The notes under the pieces: generated by a model
Seen by the model: only the letters and a program-made list of their open reading frames with translations
Databases searched by the model: none
What the model was told of the DNA's origin: nothing
In this document: positions 12,801 through 25,165 of the stretch, one piece after another
How positions within the stretch are numbered: the stretch's first letter is position 1
Layout: each line of letters opens with the position of its first letter
Translations under genes and position numbers: made by a program
Origin: Erythrocercus mccallii
Taxonomy: Eukaryota; Chordata; Aves; Passeriformes; Dicruridae
DNA: 64,000 nt
Direction of reading: 5' to 3'
Assembly: GCA_013397435.1 (NCBI GenBank)
Contig: VZRG01000266.1
Coordinates: 331,662-395,661 of the forward strand

Positions 12801-15800
12801 ATTTGTATTTGATAAATATAGCTGTTTAGAGACCCAGGTGGAATTTCCAAGCCTAGAAACTTATAAGATATGAAGGAGTGACTTGTCTTGATAAGATTTG
12901 CTTTGAGCATATAAAGACTGCACATCTTGCCTTTCTCTTGTCATTTGAGTACATACTCACTGGCAAGGCTGGTGAGTGGTAGGGAAGAAAATAAGAAAAT
13001 GCAAACCAAATTAAAACTGAAAGCCGTAAAACTTTATAATCTTGCTTTGACAATTCCAACTATTGTCCCACAGTTTCACAACTTCAAAAAGCTTCTACAA
13101 AATAATTACTAGAAAAATATCTTACAACTCATAGAAGCAAAATGTTTATAGATTGAAGGTCAATAGAGGGTTTCATTGCACAGGTAACAATGACTGGCCT
13201 ATGACCAGTGTAGCATTCTGGACAAAAGGTGCACTATATGCCTTACTTATCTTAGTAAAAGCTCCTTCTAGGGTGGAAATGAGTAAAACTCATTTATTGG
13301 AAGAGTTTTGTTCCATAGTCACAATTTGCAATTTGCAAAGACAAATTAGTGAGGTTCTCAAATAGTAAAGGTCAAATGGTTCTGTTACTTAGGCATGGAA
13401 CTCAGTACCAAAAAGAGTAAAAGGATCATTCTGGTTTGTTTGTGCCATTCAAACACTAATTACTTAAACTCCTTTGTCTGTATTACTCCCAGTAAGATAA
13501 CTTCTACAGAGGTATTTCTAAAGCTTCCACAACAGTCAGCTAAATTAGCTGCCAGAAAAAAGCTGACTGGACAATCTCAGCACTTTTGTTTACGAAATGA
13601 ACAGCCATCAGGTTTCTGAAAAACTCATGCAAATACTTTAAGGGATACTGTAACTTATCTGGAATATCCAGGCCTAAGGCTTAGATCTTAAATGACTTGT
13701 CCAGCATAGAAAAAAGAGATAAAGTTGCAGCTGGTAAAAGAGACTCTAATCTTATTCTAAGTACAGCTCTGACAAGTCAGTTATTGGTCACTTGAAACCA
13801 GAAACAGTTTCAATATTAAAAAAGTTACATCAGCACCACAAAATAATGGCCTATGGTGACATGGTGTGTTGCTTAGGTGGGCATTTATGTACACTTATGT
13901 TTAGGCTGCTGCTCTCAAAATGTATGAATGGTATAGCTATTATGATAGCAGTCACCAAATACTATACATGTAATACTGCCAAGAATCCATTGCTACCTCT
14001 CCAAAATAATCTGTGAATTTGTCTGTTTTGTAGGTCTTATTTTGTCTCTCTACTTTGAAGTTCTTCCAGGTCTGAAATCACAGTTATCCTACATCTGACA
14101 ATGCAGCAACCCAAAGAAAGAAATACATGTTAGATCATGTCCCAACGGAACTGCTAAGAGGGAACACACAGTGACAGAGTTGACAATGTACTGGAAAAAT
14201 ATCATTATCTCTAGGAGACAGAAGCTCTGGAAAAGAATAGAGATTATGAACTGCTGTAGAACCTAGCCACAGTAATGGTTAACAAAAGCAGGTGTTCATT
14301 GATCCAAGAGACTTGGAAGCCCTATACAGGATAGTTTCATTTTTATGCCAGTGGGGGGTTATTTTCCAAACAGATTATCAAGTGCGTCATTCAGCCCTCA
14401 GCAGTCAACTGTATCATGTTGAGTTCCCACCCCAAGTAAACATGAAATCCACTCAGATATTGTAGCTGTGCTAAGGATTCCTTCTGATTCTGTACCATTC
14501 TGATATTTGCACCAGGTGGGCAAGAAGAGGTGGCAGAACAGGAAGTGCAGAGAAATACAGGCCAGAGTTACTAATGGTGCTATCTGAAATCTCTTCTGCA
14601 TTACAGATGTTCCATAAAGAACATTTCACTTTGTCTAACAATTTATTTTGCATTTTGTTCTGGTTTGGTTTATTTAACAATCTCTAAGCTTTAGAATTCC
14701 TTCAATTCTATTTTAAAAACAAATTGTTCATCATTGCTTGGTAGAATTAGGCTTCATATTCAGTTCAACAGAATTTTGTGCCTGCTCTTGTTATTTGCTG
14801 CTTTAATAGGGTAAACCAGTTTGAGCTATAGGAATTCATTAAAGTCTTCCGAGAGATACAGTTTTAGCTTAAGTAAAATCCACTTGAGTAGAAGCTCCCT
14901 AAATGGGATTGTTGGGATACTGGATGTAATCAAAGCTTGTTGAAATCAGTGGGAACTGGAAGCATTTTGCAATTGGGAGATTTAGGTTCATAGGAGGCAA
15001 ATAAAAATAAACATTTATGTCAGCTTTTAGGCTTTACAGAGACAAAAGTAAAACTTTTTTGACCATAATATTGAGATGACCTGCGTGCCTCATACACTAA
15101 TGACAATCTGGCACCCCTGCAAGACTATGCATCAGTGCTTTCATCAGAAAATTTAGGGCCTAGATCTTCTCTTAGATGCTGTGACTTGTGAAATTTAACA
15201 ATACAAGTGTTCTACTTATCATTGTGAGTAGAATGAGCAATCAGTTAAATCCTGAGGGCAGGTCACACCAAATCCATGCAAACTAAAGCTAAATATCTTT
15301 TTACAAGTACTGCTCAAGTCAAGCTTTTCTTTAAAATGTCAGTGTCTATTTTTAGGAGATTAAAGACAATAATGAAGAAATATATTTGCATCATCTGCCA
15401 ATCTGGCTTGGTCTTCATGTCTCTATGTAGATACTTCTAACATTTTAGTAAGTATGGTGTTTGAATTGGCAGTATTCTACTGAAAGTATTTTAAGTTTCA
15501 TAAAACTGTTTCCTTTAATTTTTCAGGCCTCAGCTTAAGTGTGAGATACCAGAGAGGCCAAATGTTAGCCAGAGCAAATAGTATTTTTTTTCTCTCAGTT
15601 AACGAACTTCTAATTCATATGTAGTTCAACTATATGTATTTTAAAAGTAAGCTAATCAAATACCAGGAAATTAGTGTTGAATATATGGTTGGGCATATCC
15701 TCCTACAACATCTGAGACGCTTCAGAGCCAGCTGAATGTTCTACATCAAAACAAAAAGTGACTGCTGACTACATGATTTGACCAAACTGGTGTAATTTAT

Positions 15801-16467
15801 CATGTTATATGTTTGGCAGGTTGCCTATTGTCTCTTTTGCAATTCTGTTTTGTTTCCTTCTGTTTTGCTCTCTAACTTCTCGGCAATGGACCCTTCCACA
15901 CCTACTGGAATTGTCTAAGTTTTATGCATTCCCTTTCTTTGCTAGTGGATATTTGATACACTTGTGATATTCAACAGAACGATGTCCACATCCTCCTGCA
16001 CACTTAGGCCGGATTCCACATATGAACCTGGTTGGTATCTGTTCTATATTTGCAGCATTCAATGAATTCAGTGAGAAGGGGGCGATCATGATGGCAAGAC
16101 TGTGCTCCAGGTAAGTACATCAGGGTCTTCCAGCGCGCTCTGCATTTTCTGTATGCGCTGTCTCTTCATCCTAACAGCGCTCCTGCTTTATCTGTAAGCG
16201 CTTATGACTGTGGTGGCTTATCTTTATGGCGTGTCTGTAACTCCCCAACCTCCACAACAGCCTCTCGGCACAAAACCCGTGACCACCAGCTCCCTTCCTT
16301 GGCTGTCGGGGGAGCGCAGTCGGCCTGCTACCACGGCAGGGGACAGGCTGACACAGAGGATTCTTTTCTAAGGCCGAGTTCTGAATGCGACGGGACGCTC
16401 GGAGGGGCAGGGTGGAGGTGTGCGGAGGAGCGCGGAGTGCCGCCCTGCTCCCATCCCTGCTGTGTCC

Positions 16468-16492
16468 GTCCCGTCCCGTCCCGTCCCGTCCC
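16468..16492 (+). repeat. (GTCCC)x5 pentanucleotide repeat
   Basis: Five perfect GTCCC units in the CYBRD1 promoter or 5' UTR, about 95 bases before the start codon; likely length-polymorphic. Confidence 0.95.
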
Positions 16493-16586
16493 TGCCGGGC
16501 CCGAGCCCGCGCGCGAGCCCCGCCCCGCCCGGCCGCCGGCTCGCCCCTCCCTCGCGGAGCTCGCTGCCGCGCGCGGGGCTCGAAAG

Positions 16587-16773
16587 ATGGAGGACTACGG
16601 GCGATTCTTGGTGCTGCTGGCCTCTGCGCTGCTGGTCGGCTTCGTGTCGGTCATCCTCTCCCTCGTTTGGGTTTTCCACCACCGCGAGGGGCTGAGCTGG
16701 GACGGCAGCGCGGGGGAATTCAATTGGCACCCCGTCCTCATCATCACGGGCTTCGTCTTCATCCAGGGCATCG
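16587..16773 (+). CDS. CYBRD1: CYBRD1 coding exon 1
   Basis: Starts MEDYGRFLVLLASALLVGFV and ends in FVFIQGI plus one base of a split Ala codon, donor ATCG|GTGCGT. It encodes helix 1, the first loop and most of helix 2, including heme His48 in FNWHPV. The start context has A at -3 and G at +4. Confidence 0.96.
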
Positions 16774-19700
16774 GTGCGTCGGGGGCCCGGGTCGGCACGG
16801 AGCTGCGGGGGAGCCGGGCCTGCCCGGGGCCGGGGCGGCGGGGCGCGGGAGGCTCCGGCCGGAGCCGCCGGGGCGGCCCGGGGCCGGTAGCGGGTGACAG
16901 CGGGAGCGCAGCAGTCGGTCCGCGGCTTAGGGAAGCCAGCATTGGGGGAGAAGGGACAAAGAGTCCCTTGTAAGAAGCCAAAATTGCTACATATGGGGTT
17001 TGGGTTGTTTTGGGTTTTGTTTCCTTTTTTTCTGCAAGTACTTGTTTATCCTGGCCCGGGGATTGCCGTGCACTTTGAGTAATGCTTGCGAGGTGTGTTT
17101 TTCCTAGGCAGCTGGAATTTGTGCAAGTTGAAAATCGAAATGCCAGAAATGTTGCCCCAGGAAAGTTTCTCTTTTGGCTCTCTTCCATGGCCAAAGAAGC
17201 AAAAGGAAAGTTCAGTACCACAGAAGCTTGATCCAGGAGCGGGGAAAATGTAGCCAGAGAAAACGTAGCACCACAAGCACCATGAAAATGCAGTTCTCCA
17301 GGCTGGACTTAGGATGAATTGTTTTGTAAAGTATATCTCTTAAATTAATCATTTATTCTCCTGCTTAGATAACATATAATTATTAAGATACAGGGTTGCT
17401 GCCTTTTTTTTTTTTTTTTAAAGACTATGTACTTTGGATTTCACAGAGTTCAGTCGTGGACCAACATTTTCCCATTACATTTCCAACCAGTCAAAAGGCT
17501 GGAAGATGCTGAGGGCTGTCTAGTTCTGGCTATGAAGAGAATGCTGTGATTTGAACATAGACTTTAAATTTTTGTTTTTCAGTGGGAGTGGGGCTGTTCT
17601 CAGCCTTCTCAAGGCTTCAAGCTGCAAGGTACTATTGAGCAATAAACCATATTTTGAAGTTGTTTTACATAACATTGCTCAATCAAAAATGTGATTTCAG
17701 GCTATAAATAACCAATAAAAACCACCTGTTGACCTCACTAAGATCTTCACTAAGATCTACTTAATTTGCTCAACCTGTTTTTTTATATAAGCATAGAACT
17801 TTTGAAGAAAATAGGGAGAGGCTTTCTGCAGCTTGTTCCCATGTATTTTCTGGGGGTTTTTTTCCTCTGAAACTCAGGTTTTTTCTGTGTCACAGAGAAA
17901 CGGGATTGCCCCAAGCCCTGTATAGATAAAGATATATGTAAAGTAAACGGAGGTTTACCGTAGCTAAGAAACCACACGCATACAAGGAATTCACTAATAA
18001 TACAGTATCATTTAGGAAGTCTGATTACATAATAGGAAAAGCAAAGTTGGAGAATGAAGGGATATTGTAGTAAATCAGATGAAATATCAACATTTAAGAT
18101 ACCACTGAATCTGATTCAAATTTGGCTGATAGAAGTCTGCCACTGAATTCAAAGCAATTTGGATGAGAGTGGGAAATTAGATACCTCTTTGGACACACAG
18201 AAGAAAAAAAGTCTTTAGGTAGTTGAAAGTAGAAAGGTGTAGCTAAAAAAACTGATTAAATTTGAGTAGAGGATTTTAAACAATAATTAAACCAATTGTT
18301 TCTTGAGTTTATTGGTCTATACAAGGATGGAAATGCTGTATTGTTGGTCAATAACTCTAGAACTTTGCCCTGTACCTTTGTAAAAGGACAGATGTCCCAT
18401 GCCATATAAATATATTGCAAGATAACTCTGCCTTGTATGATGTGTTTTAAAATCATAGTTAAAACAGGAGTAAGATCTGAGTCAAAATGGTGTGCCTAGA
18501 GTGCCTAGGCTGTCAGATTTCTTAACAGTACTAGAGATGTTCTGCCTTGAGAAAGCTCTTCACAAGGCTGCTTTACCATGTCACCACCAAACATTCTAAT
18601 TTTGTATGTGCCTATACCCTAGGCTGCTTTAATTTTGACATGAAATTACACATCACACCTGAGTAAGTTTTCAAGAGCTTGTACTCACTGAAAGGCGAAT
18701 CTTCCTCCCTTCCTCCCTTTGTTCCCCAGATTGTCTTCTTTCCTTCTGCAGATCAGAAAAGCACGAGTTATGAGAAAGGCAGGGAGAAGCACACAGAAGT
18801 GGTGATGGGGAAATAAAACTGTATCTTTTCACCATGATAACAAATCTGCTGCAATTGCAACGTGTAACTTCACACAAAGCCCTCACAGAAAGATGATTAA
18901 ACAAAACTGTAATATCATGCATATGGCCTGGGCTGTGGCATGTAACATGGTAATGAATGGTATTGTTAACAACTGACCAAACAATTAGTTATTCCTTGGT
19001 TTTCTATCATAATGTTCATGGGAAACAACTTAGAAAATTCAAGGCCCAAAGAGAAATTTGGCCTATGTGGACAAGTGACCAGGGAGTTTGATAGTGCTTT
19101 TGGAAGTTAAGTCAGCTAGATGATAACAAAAAAAATATTATATAAAAGGTTTAGCCCAGACTTGACCCTCTGAGGTCAAGGACTAAAAACTAAGACCAGA
19201 ACCTATGCTCATTAAGTTTTCTTCATACAGAGTCCAGTACTCCGCTGCACTGTGAATAAATTATTGACAATACTGTGGGACATATAGTAAGGAAGATTTA
19301 CTGGGAATATCCTTATGGGATAATGCAGGGTATTATTGCCAGCTAGCTGAACGTGAGCTGTGTGTGCCCAGGTGGCCAAGAAGGCCAAGAGAATCCTGGC
19401 CTGTATCAGAAATAGTGTGGCCAGGAGGACCAGGGCAGTGATGGTTCCCCCTGTACCCTGTACTGGTGAAGCCACACCTCAATTCTTGTGTTCAGTTCTC
19501 AATACAAGACAGACATTGAGGTGCTGAAGTGTGTCCAGAGAAGGGCAATGAAGCTGGTGAAGAGTGTGGAGCACAAGTGTGAAGAGAAGCAGCTGAGGGA
19601 GCTGGGGGTGCTTAGCCTGGAGAAGAGGAGGCTCAGGGGGGACCTTATCGTTCTCTAGAACTTCCTGACAGGAGGGTATAGCAAGCGGGGATCAATCTCA

Positions 19701-22700
19701 TTTCCCAAGTAACAAGTGACAGAACAAGAGGAAATGGCCTCCAGTTGCACCAGGGAAGGTTAAGATTGGATATTTGCAAAATTTCTTCACTGAAATGCTG
19801 GTCAAGTATTGAAATGGCTGCCCAGAAAACTGATGGAATCACTGTCCCTGGAAGTGTTAAAAAACCAGAAATGTGGTGTTCAGGACATGGTTTAGTGTAG
19901 ACATGGCAGTGATAGGTTAATGGTCAAACTCAATCATCTGAGAGGTATTTTCTAACCTTAGTGATTCTAGGAATCTAGGATTCTAACATTATCATGTAAT
20001 GTCATTTTGGGGAACGGTTGGAGTTGATAAGCTTGGTATGTGGAATCATATTTATGTAATAGATTGCTTTAAGACAGTCAAATGATCTTAAAAACAAAGT
20101 TTCTGTCTTCCTGATTTTGTAGGATATACTACTCTTGCTTTTTAAAGTAGAAAGCCAACAACAGCCTAAGTGCTGTATATATTTAAATATTTTAAGGAAT
20201 GCTTTCATTCCAGTACTATATTTTTGCACAGTATGTAAAAGCATACATTGATTTAAAATCTGATCATAATATGGAAATTTGACTTGTAAACTGTTTTCTT
20301 TGTGAATTATTTAGTGCAGTACTGTATTTATTGAAATGCATCCAAGTTTTAAAAAAGTGAACAGAACTTGGAAAGAATTTGTCATTAATTACTACTATTC
20401 ATCAGAACACGCAGCAATAATATTCTATTTATTTTCCATAATCTATGCTTTTCGCCTAAAATGCAAGGGTTATGGAGAAGTAATGAATGAGGGCACATGA
20501 GAATCACTTCAGTAAATTTCTAATTTTTCCATTTATCAGATAATACTTTTCTATTTCTTAATGTTTGGAACAGGATTTTTTTTTTAAAGACCCTACATAT
20601 ATTTTTATTCCTTTGCTTTACTATAGCTAATTATATATAAGATATTCACTGTAATTTCATAAGCAGAAGCCTTAAATTAGGATGTGATGAATCACTGAGT
20701 GGAGCTCAGACCTTGCTCAGGCAAGACATTATAGATGGAGGCATTAGTCTTTATTGGTCAAATTACCAGCTGTCCTCATAAATATTTGTCTCCTGTAGCT
20801 GAATATACTTATGTGCTGTCACACATCCAGAATTACTATCTAGTCTGTAATCAGATGTACCTGGAGCTTCAGTGATGTAATAATCTGGCCTGTTTGTGTC
20901 CCCTGTGGAAAGCATCTGGGTCATATGACAGGGGACAGCTGTGGCAGGATAGGGGCAGTGGGAATCTTGGAGAAAACTTGGCAAGGAGCAGCTCTAGGTT
21001 AAATTATTCTTATGGACCATCTGGAGTTAGATCAATGGATATTATTGTTTTGTTCAGACTGGACAAAATATTGTCTGCTAGAGTTATGAATTCAAATATA
21101 GGCTAACACTGGTGGGAGACTTGTATTTGTTAAATGCTTTTGTTTCCAAAGTCAGATTATGATTCCCTTATGCTGAAAGCATTTTCCCAAAGTAGTCTTA
21201 TTGATGTCAATGTAATAGACAGTCATATAAGTATCTATGCAATTAGAGAATAGCATTATCCAAAGTTGGCAAAGAGAATAAATATTATAAAATAATGCTT
21301 CAAACTTGCTCAACAAATGATCTTCTCAACATAAGAATCGGGCTATATTGCTCCGATCTGACTAGTAGCAGAAAAATCAAAATCCTATGCCAAATCCCTG
21401 TTAGGTCAATTTAATGACTGAGGAAAAGATGACACCAAGTTATTTACTGGGGTTGTTTTTGAAACACATTTAAGTTTGTGGTATTTTTTATAATTGAGAA
21501 AAAATCTCTTGAAAGCTATATTTAAGCCTCAGCTGTATTTTCAGAGTATGCTATGCTAAGTGATTGAGAAAAAGCCTTTTAATAGACTTTTTAGAAGACC
21601 TGAGGTTGGATTTTGCTGTAATTTACAATGTAACTATGTGAATTATGCGTAATTATTAACATCTGAAAGAAAATATCCTATAAAGCCTAAAATCTTGTTT
21701 CTCTTCTTTCATCAGCTATTATTGTGTACAGATTGCCCTGGACCTGGAAGTGCAGCAAACTCCTAATGAAGTTCATACATGCCGGATTAAATACCATAGC
21801 TATGATTCTTGCAGTTGTTTCTATGGTAGCCGTGTTTGAATACCACAACACCAGGAACATTCCTAACATGTACAGTCTGCACAGCTGGATTGGGCTGACT
21901 GCTGTTATATTTTACTCTCTCCAGGTCAGAATCTAACTGTATTTTTAAACAGGTTGTAAATTTGAAGAATGTTTTGAGTTATTCAGGTGCAATAGGCTCT
22001 TGCTAGTACATTGTAACTACTGGGATAGCCATTTTACACTCTGATTTGGCAAATTATCATGTAAATATACAAATACTGGCTCATTGACTTTGAAGAAAAA
22101 TGCATTTTTAAGTATATTTTGTTTATTTGCTGGCATAACAGCCATTAACTTACAATACACTTACACAGTAGTGTGTTTCTAAGCCCTGTTAACTCCTGAA
22201 CTTACTGCAAGTTACTTGGTTTGTTGGCAGCATATTTAAATAGTTAGACTACTTATTAAGGAAGCCTCAAATGAAGTAACAGCTTTTTTTTCTTTTTTTT
22301 CTCCAGCTATTATAAATTTAAGTAGTCACTTCTTGGCCTCAAAACTTTTGTTAATCAGCAGAACAAGTGCTGCTTGTTCAGGGAGCAGTAGAGATGTAAA
22401 GGATCTGACATCTGACTGACCTACTACTGGCTGACCAGTTTTCCTGAATCAGCAGAACTTTGACAGATGTTCCTGGGCATGCTTTTAACTGCTCCTCTTG
22501 GCAGAGAATTAGCATTATTGTAATGTAAAATGAGCTAACTTAGTGTGTTTTGCATTTGGCAAAGAAGAGCAACCATGCCCTGAAATTTACAGAACACATA
22601 CAGATGCTTCTGCATATACATTCTGAACTCCCTATTTTGTGTTATTACACTATGGAACTTTATTTTGTTCCTTCAAATATTATTTTTTCCAAAACACTAA

Positions 22701-25165
22701 AAAGAAAAAAGATTTAATTATCTGTGATCAAGCACAGAAAAGCCTCAACTAAGAGATTTGGTTTCTGGATTTTATCCTTTACTGCTCAGGCCAAGAGGTA
22801 CAGGAAACAGTGTTGAAATAGTGTTTTTAACATTTAGAAAAAAAGAAAGCATACTGCAGCATTGTTGAGTATATTCTCTATAGATGAACAAATTAAAAAG
22901 AATGAATATGAATGAATAAGAAAGAACAATGTTAAAATTAAGTTTGTCCTAATAATGCAGCTTTTTCAAGGAAGTCTGTGCTGCCACCACACTGACTATC
23001 AGTATTTTTTCTAATGGTTAAATGGAGAATTGGAACTAAAATCTTAGTTCTACTTTTCATTTTGCAACTATAAACATGATCAATGGCACTTAATGCCTTG
23101 CCTGTCACATCAAAAGATCCTTGGTGTTCCTTCCTCCAATCTGGGATGCAAGTTCTCCAGTCAGAGACTGATGTCTATTAAGTGACTGAGCACTACAAAA
23201 ATAGTCATAAAGTAGTATCTTTGTTAACAGAGAAGACACTTGGCACTTAGTAGAAGGGGCATGTCAGTCATATGCTCACATAATACTCTGCCTACAATAT
23301 TGTAACTATATTGTAATTAAGCCAAATGTAGGTTAATACAGTATAGCATACCAACATAAATTTAAGAATAGGGCAAAAAGGTAAAATGAGACTGTCTCTT
23401 GGAAAATGATGTCACCAGAAAGAAGTACTCAAAAATGACGTGAAGCTCTAAGTGAGTTCTCACAATGCTGTGACAACAGGAGAAAGATGGCATTGGTGAA
23501 ACTAATATGAAATATTATGGATTTATTTTAAAAATATAAAAGAATGATCAGAAAAATAAAAAGCAATAAAAAGTGATTTGAGAGCTGGAAAAGCTATCTT
23601 TCAGTGCAAGAATTAAAAACTCCAGCTGTTTAGCAGATCAAAGATTAAGAAATGATTTGATTATGATGTACTAAAAAGCTTCTCAGGGAGAAAATATCAG
23701 GCTCTCTAATCCATTATGGAATGATAAAACAAGGACTAAGACTGAGTTAAAGCAGGATGAAATACAAATTAATGCACTGTGTCTAATTTAGCAGCAGAGG
23801 TGAGTAACGGTAGAACAAACTAAAGAAGGATACAACTTCAACACTACTGGGCAAGCCTGTGGGTGCAACCATGGGATGTGATGGGTTATTTTCCACCACA
23901 AAATTAGTGCTAATAGGAGGACTAATGTCCCCTGAATAACTTGACGCCACCCATACATGTCTTCACTCTGTAAATGCCATGTGATCGATATATTGAGAGA
24001 CCATTCCCCTTCTAAAGATAGGCACTTAAATTTAACTGAAATTCTAACAAGATAAAATTATTTAATCCACTCAAGTCAGAAGGTTAGACTGTCTTCTGAT
24101 GTTCCTTTACATGCAAATCTGCATCAGGAGCAGAGAACAGGACTTGATGAGACTATAAAAGTGTGGCTCCTCACACCTTTACTATATTAGTGAATTAGTG
24201 ACACTGAAAACTTGTGTTTCCGGTACTTAGTTTGGTTGGAGTTTTAGCACTTTCAGCAAGTTTGGACACTGGATATTAGGTAGGATAATTTATAAAGTAT
24301 TTAATGTCTGCTTCCCAAGTGCTAATCCAGAATTTTGCTTTGGTTTTGACAGGAAACACATTCAAAAATAGAAATGCCAATTCTTTTCAAATTTTTACCT
24401 GAAGACATTTCAGCATGGAATTTTTATGATTATTTTTATTCTGCTTGAGGAGTGCAGCTTGTTTTCCATCTATCCTTAACTATGAATCTGTTTTGGTTTT
24501 AGCTTTTCTTGGGTTTTGCTGTCTTTCTGCTCCCGTTTGCTCCAGTTCATCTCCGTGCAGCTCTCATGCCAATTCACGTTTATTCGGGTCTTACCATCTT
24601 CGCAACAGTGATTGCAACAGCTCTCATGGGAATCACAGAAAAGCTTATATTTGCATTGTAAGTATTTGTTTCCACTTGTTTATTATGGTTATTCATTGCA
24701 AATATACTTCCATTTGCCCAGAATAATAAGCATCCAGTATTGGGACACTGTTTTGTTTGGTTTGTATTAAAAAGACCTACCTAGCAGGAGACTGCTGGTT
24801 TTAGACCAGGACCATCTTTACAATAATCTTTTCTGACTTCTTTTTTCTTTTTCCCCTTTTAAAGGCAAAGTCCTGCATATAGTGAATCCCCACCAGAAGC
24901 AACTTTGGTCAACTGTCTTGGTCTTTTGCTTGTCATATTTGGTTCACTTATTTTATGGATGGCAAGCAGGCCCCACTGGAAGCGGCCCCCAGCAGAGAAT
25001 GCTAAAATTCTGAGGCCCATCGGAGCAGCTCCTGAAGGCACCGAAGTAGAATCCACAATGACAAACAGCAGTAATGCAGATAAATCTGATCTGAGGAGCA
25101 ATACTGAAGCAGCCAGAAAACAAAACATCAAATTTGATGAAGCAGGACAAAGATCAACTATGTAA
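16587..25165 (+). CDS. CYBRD1: CYBRD1, duodenal cytochrome b561 (complete)
   Basis: A plasma-membrane and endosomal reductase that moves electrons from cytosolic ascorbate through two hemes to extracellular ferric iron (and other acceptors), supplying Fe2+ for uptake. Coding exons 16587-16773, 21716-21924, 24503-24657 and 24865-25165 join without a break into 283 residues; human is 286. By hydrophobicity six helices lie near 5-29, 46-68, 82-104, 118-142, 157-179 and 196-216. The four heme-ligand histidines of the b561 fold are present: His48, His84, His118 and His157 (human 50, 86, 120, 159). Basic residues matching human Lys79, Lys83 and Arg152, linked to ascorbate binding, are kept as Lys77, Lys81 and Arg150. 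The cytosolic tail is divergent but ends in DEAGQRSTM like human. The N-terminus is two residues shorter than human. Confidence 0.97.
16774..21715 (+). other. CYBRD1: CYBRD1 intron 1
   Basis: A 4942-base intron. The first 200 bases are still CpG-island sequence; the rest is AT-rich with a T-run at 17406-17420 and a sense-strand CR1 3' fragment (19338-19985). I see no other exon-like segment. Confidence 0.85.
19338..19985 (+). mobile_element. CR1 LINE, 3' fragment
   Basis: The last part of a chicken-repeat-1 retrotransposon in the sense orientation of CYBRD1. It contains the familiar CR1 words GTGCCCAGGTGGCCAAGAAG, TCCAGAGAAGGGCAA, AGCCTGGAGAAGAGGAGGCT, GAGGAAATGGCCTC and GGACATGGTTTAGTG. It ends with degenerate ATTCTAGGA units like the short 3' tail repeat of CR1. 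The 5' end is truncated as usual, and stops and indels scatter the ORF2 C-terminus, so it is dead. Divergence looks substantial; the left boundary is uncertain by about 20 bases. Confidence 0.9.
21716..21924 (+). CDS. CYBRD1: CYBRD1 coding exon 2
   Basis: The acceptor is CTTTCATCAG and the donor CAG|GTCAGA. Two bases complete Ala63; the exon reads IIVYRLPWTWKCSKLLMKFI and runs to GLTAVIFYSLQ. It carries heme His84 and His118 and the basic loop KCSKLLMK facing ascorbate. It matches human almost residue for residue. Confidence 0.97.
21925..24502 (+). other. CYBRD1: CYBRD1 intron 2
   Basis: A 2578-base AT-rich intron with no recognised repeat or exon; a T/C tract lies at 22284-22303. Confidence 0.8.
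24503..24657 (+). CDS. CYBRD1: CYBRD1 coding exon 3
   Basis: The acceptor is TTTTGGTTTTAG and the donor GCATT|GTAAGT. Encodes LFLGFAVFLLPFAPVHLRAA through TALMGITEKLIFAL, covering the end of helix 4 and helix 5, with heme His157 in MPIHVYSG and Arg150. The last Leu codon is split 2+1 over a 207-base intron. Confidence 0.97.
24865..25165 (+). CDS. CYBRD1: CYBRD1 coding exon 4 with stop
   Basis: The acceptor is CCCTTTTAAAG. Encodes the non-cytosolic loop (QSPAYSESPPEATLVN), helix 6 (CLGLLLVIFGSLILWMASRP) and a hydrophilic tail ending KFDEAGQRSTM, then TAA at 25163-25165. The tail is the least conserved part compared with human, except for its last residues. Confidence 0.96.

Larger units (their letters stand above)
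8746..16269. other. Intergenic region DCAF17-CYBRD1
   Basis: About 7.5 kb of AT-rich sequence without a recognisable gene, RNA gene or transposon. It holds a short (GACA)(GATA) run at 8838-8859 and a G-run/(TTTG) tract at 9764-9811. The longest open frame (112 codons at 12124-12462) resembles no family I know. Dispersed TTTG-rich patches (for example 10983-11042) are simple sequence. Confidence 0.7.
16270..16970 (+). promoter_or_regulatory. CYBRD1: CYBRD1 CpG-island promoter
   Basis: An abrupt GC- and CpG-rich block in an AT-rich setting that covers the CYBRD1 start codon and the start of intron 1. Overlapping GC boxes (Sp1/KLF type) lie at 16516-16532, about 60 bases before the ATG. I see no TATA box. 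A pentanucleotide (GTCCC)x5 lies at 16468-16492. The reading frame of exon 1 stays open upstream for about 96 codons, but the ATG at 16587 is the only in-frame ATG and has a strong context (AAGATGG). The transcription start is not resolved. Confidence 0.85.

Noticed and set aside
16299..16586. N-terminal extension of CYBRD1 upstream of MEDYGRF
   Set aside because: The frame is open upstream but has no in-frame ATG, is CpG-driven in composition, and has no counterpart in the human protein.
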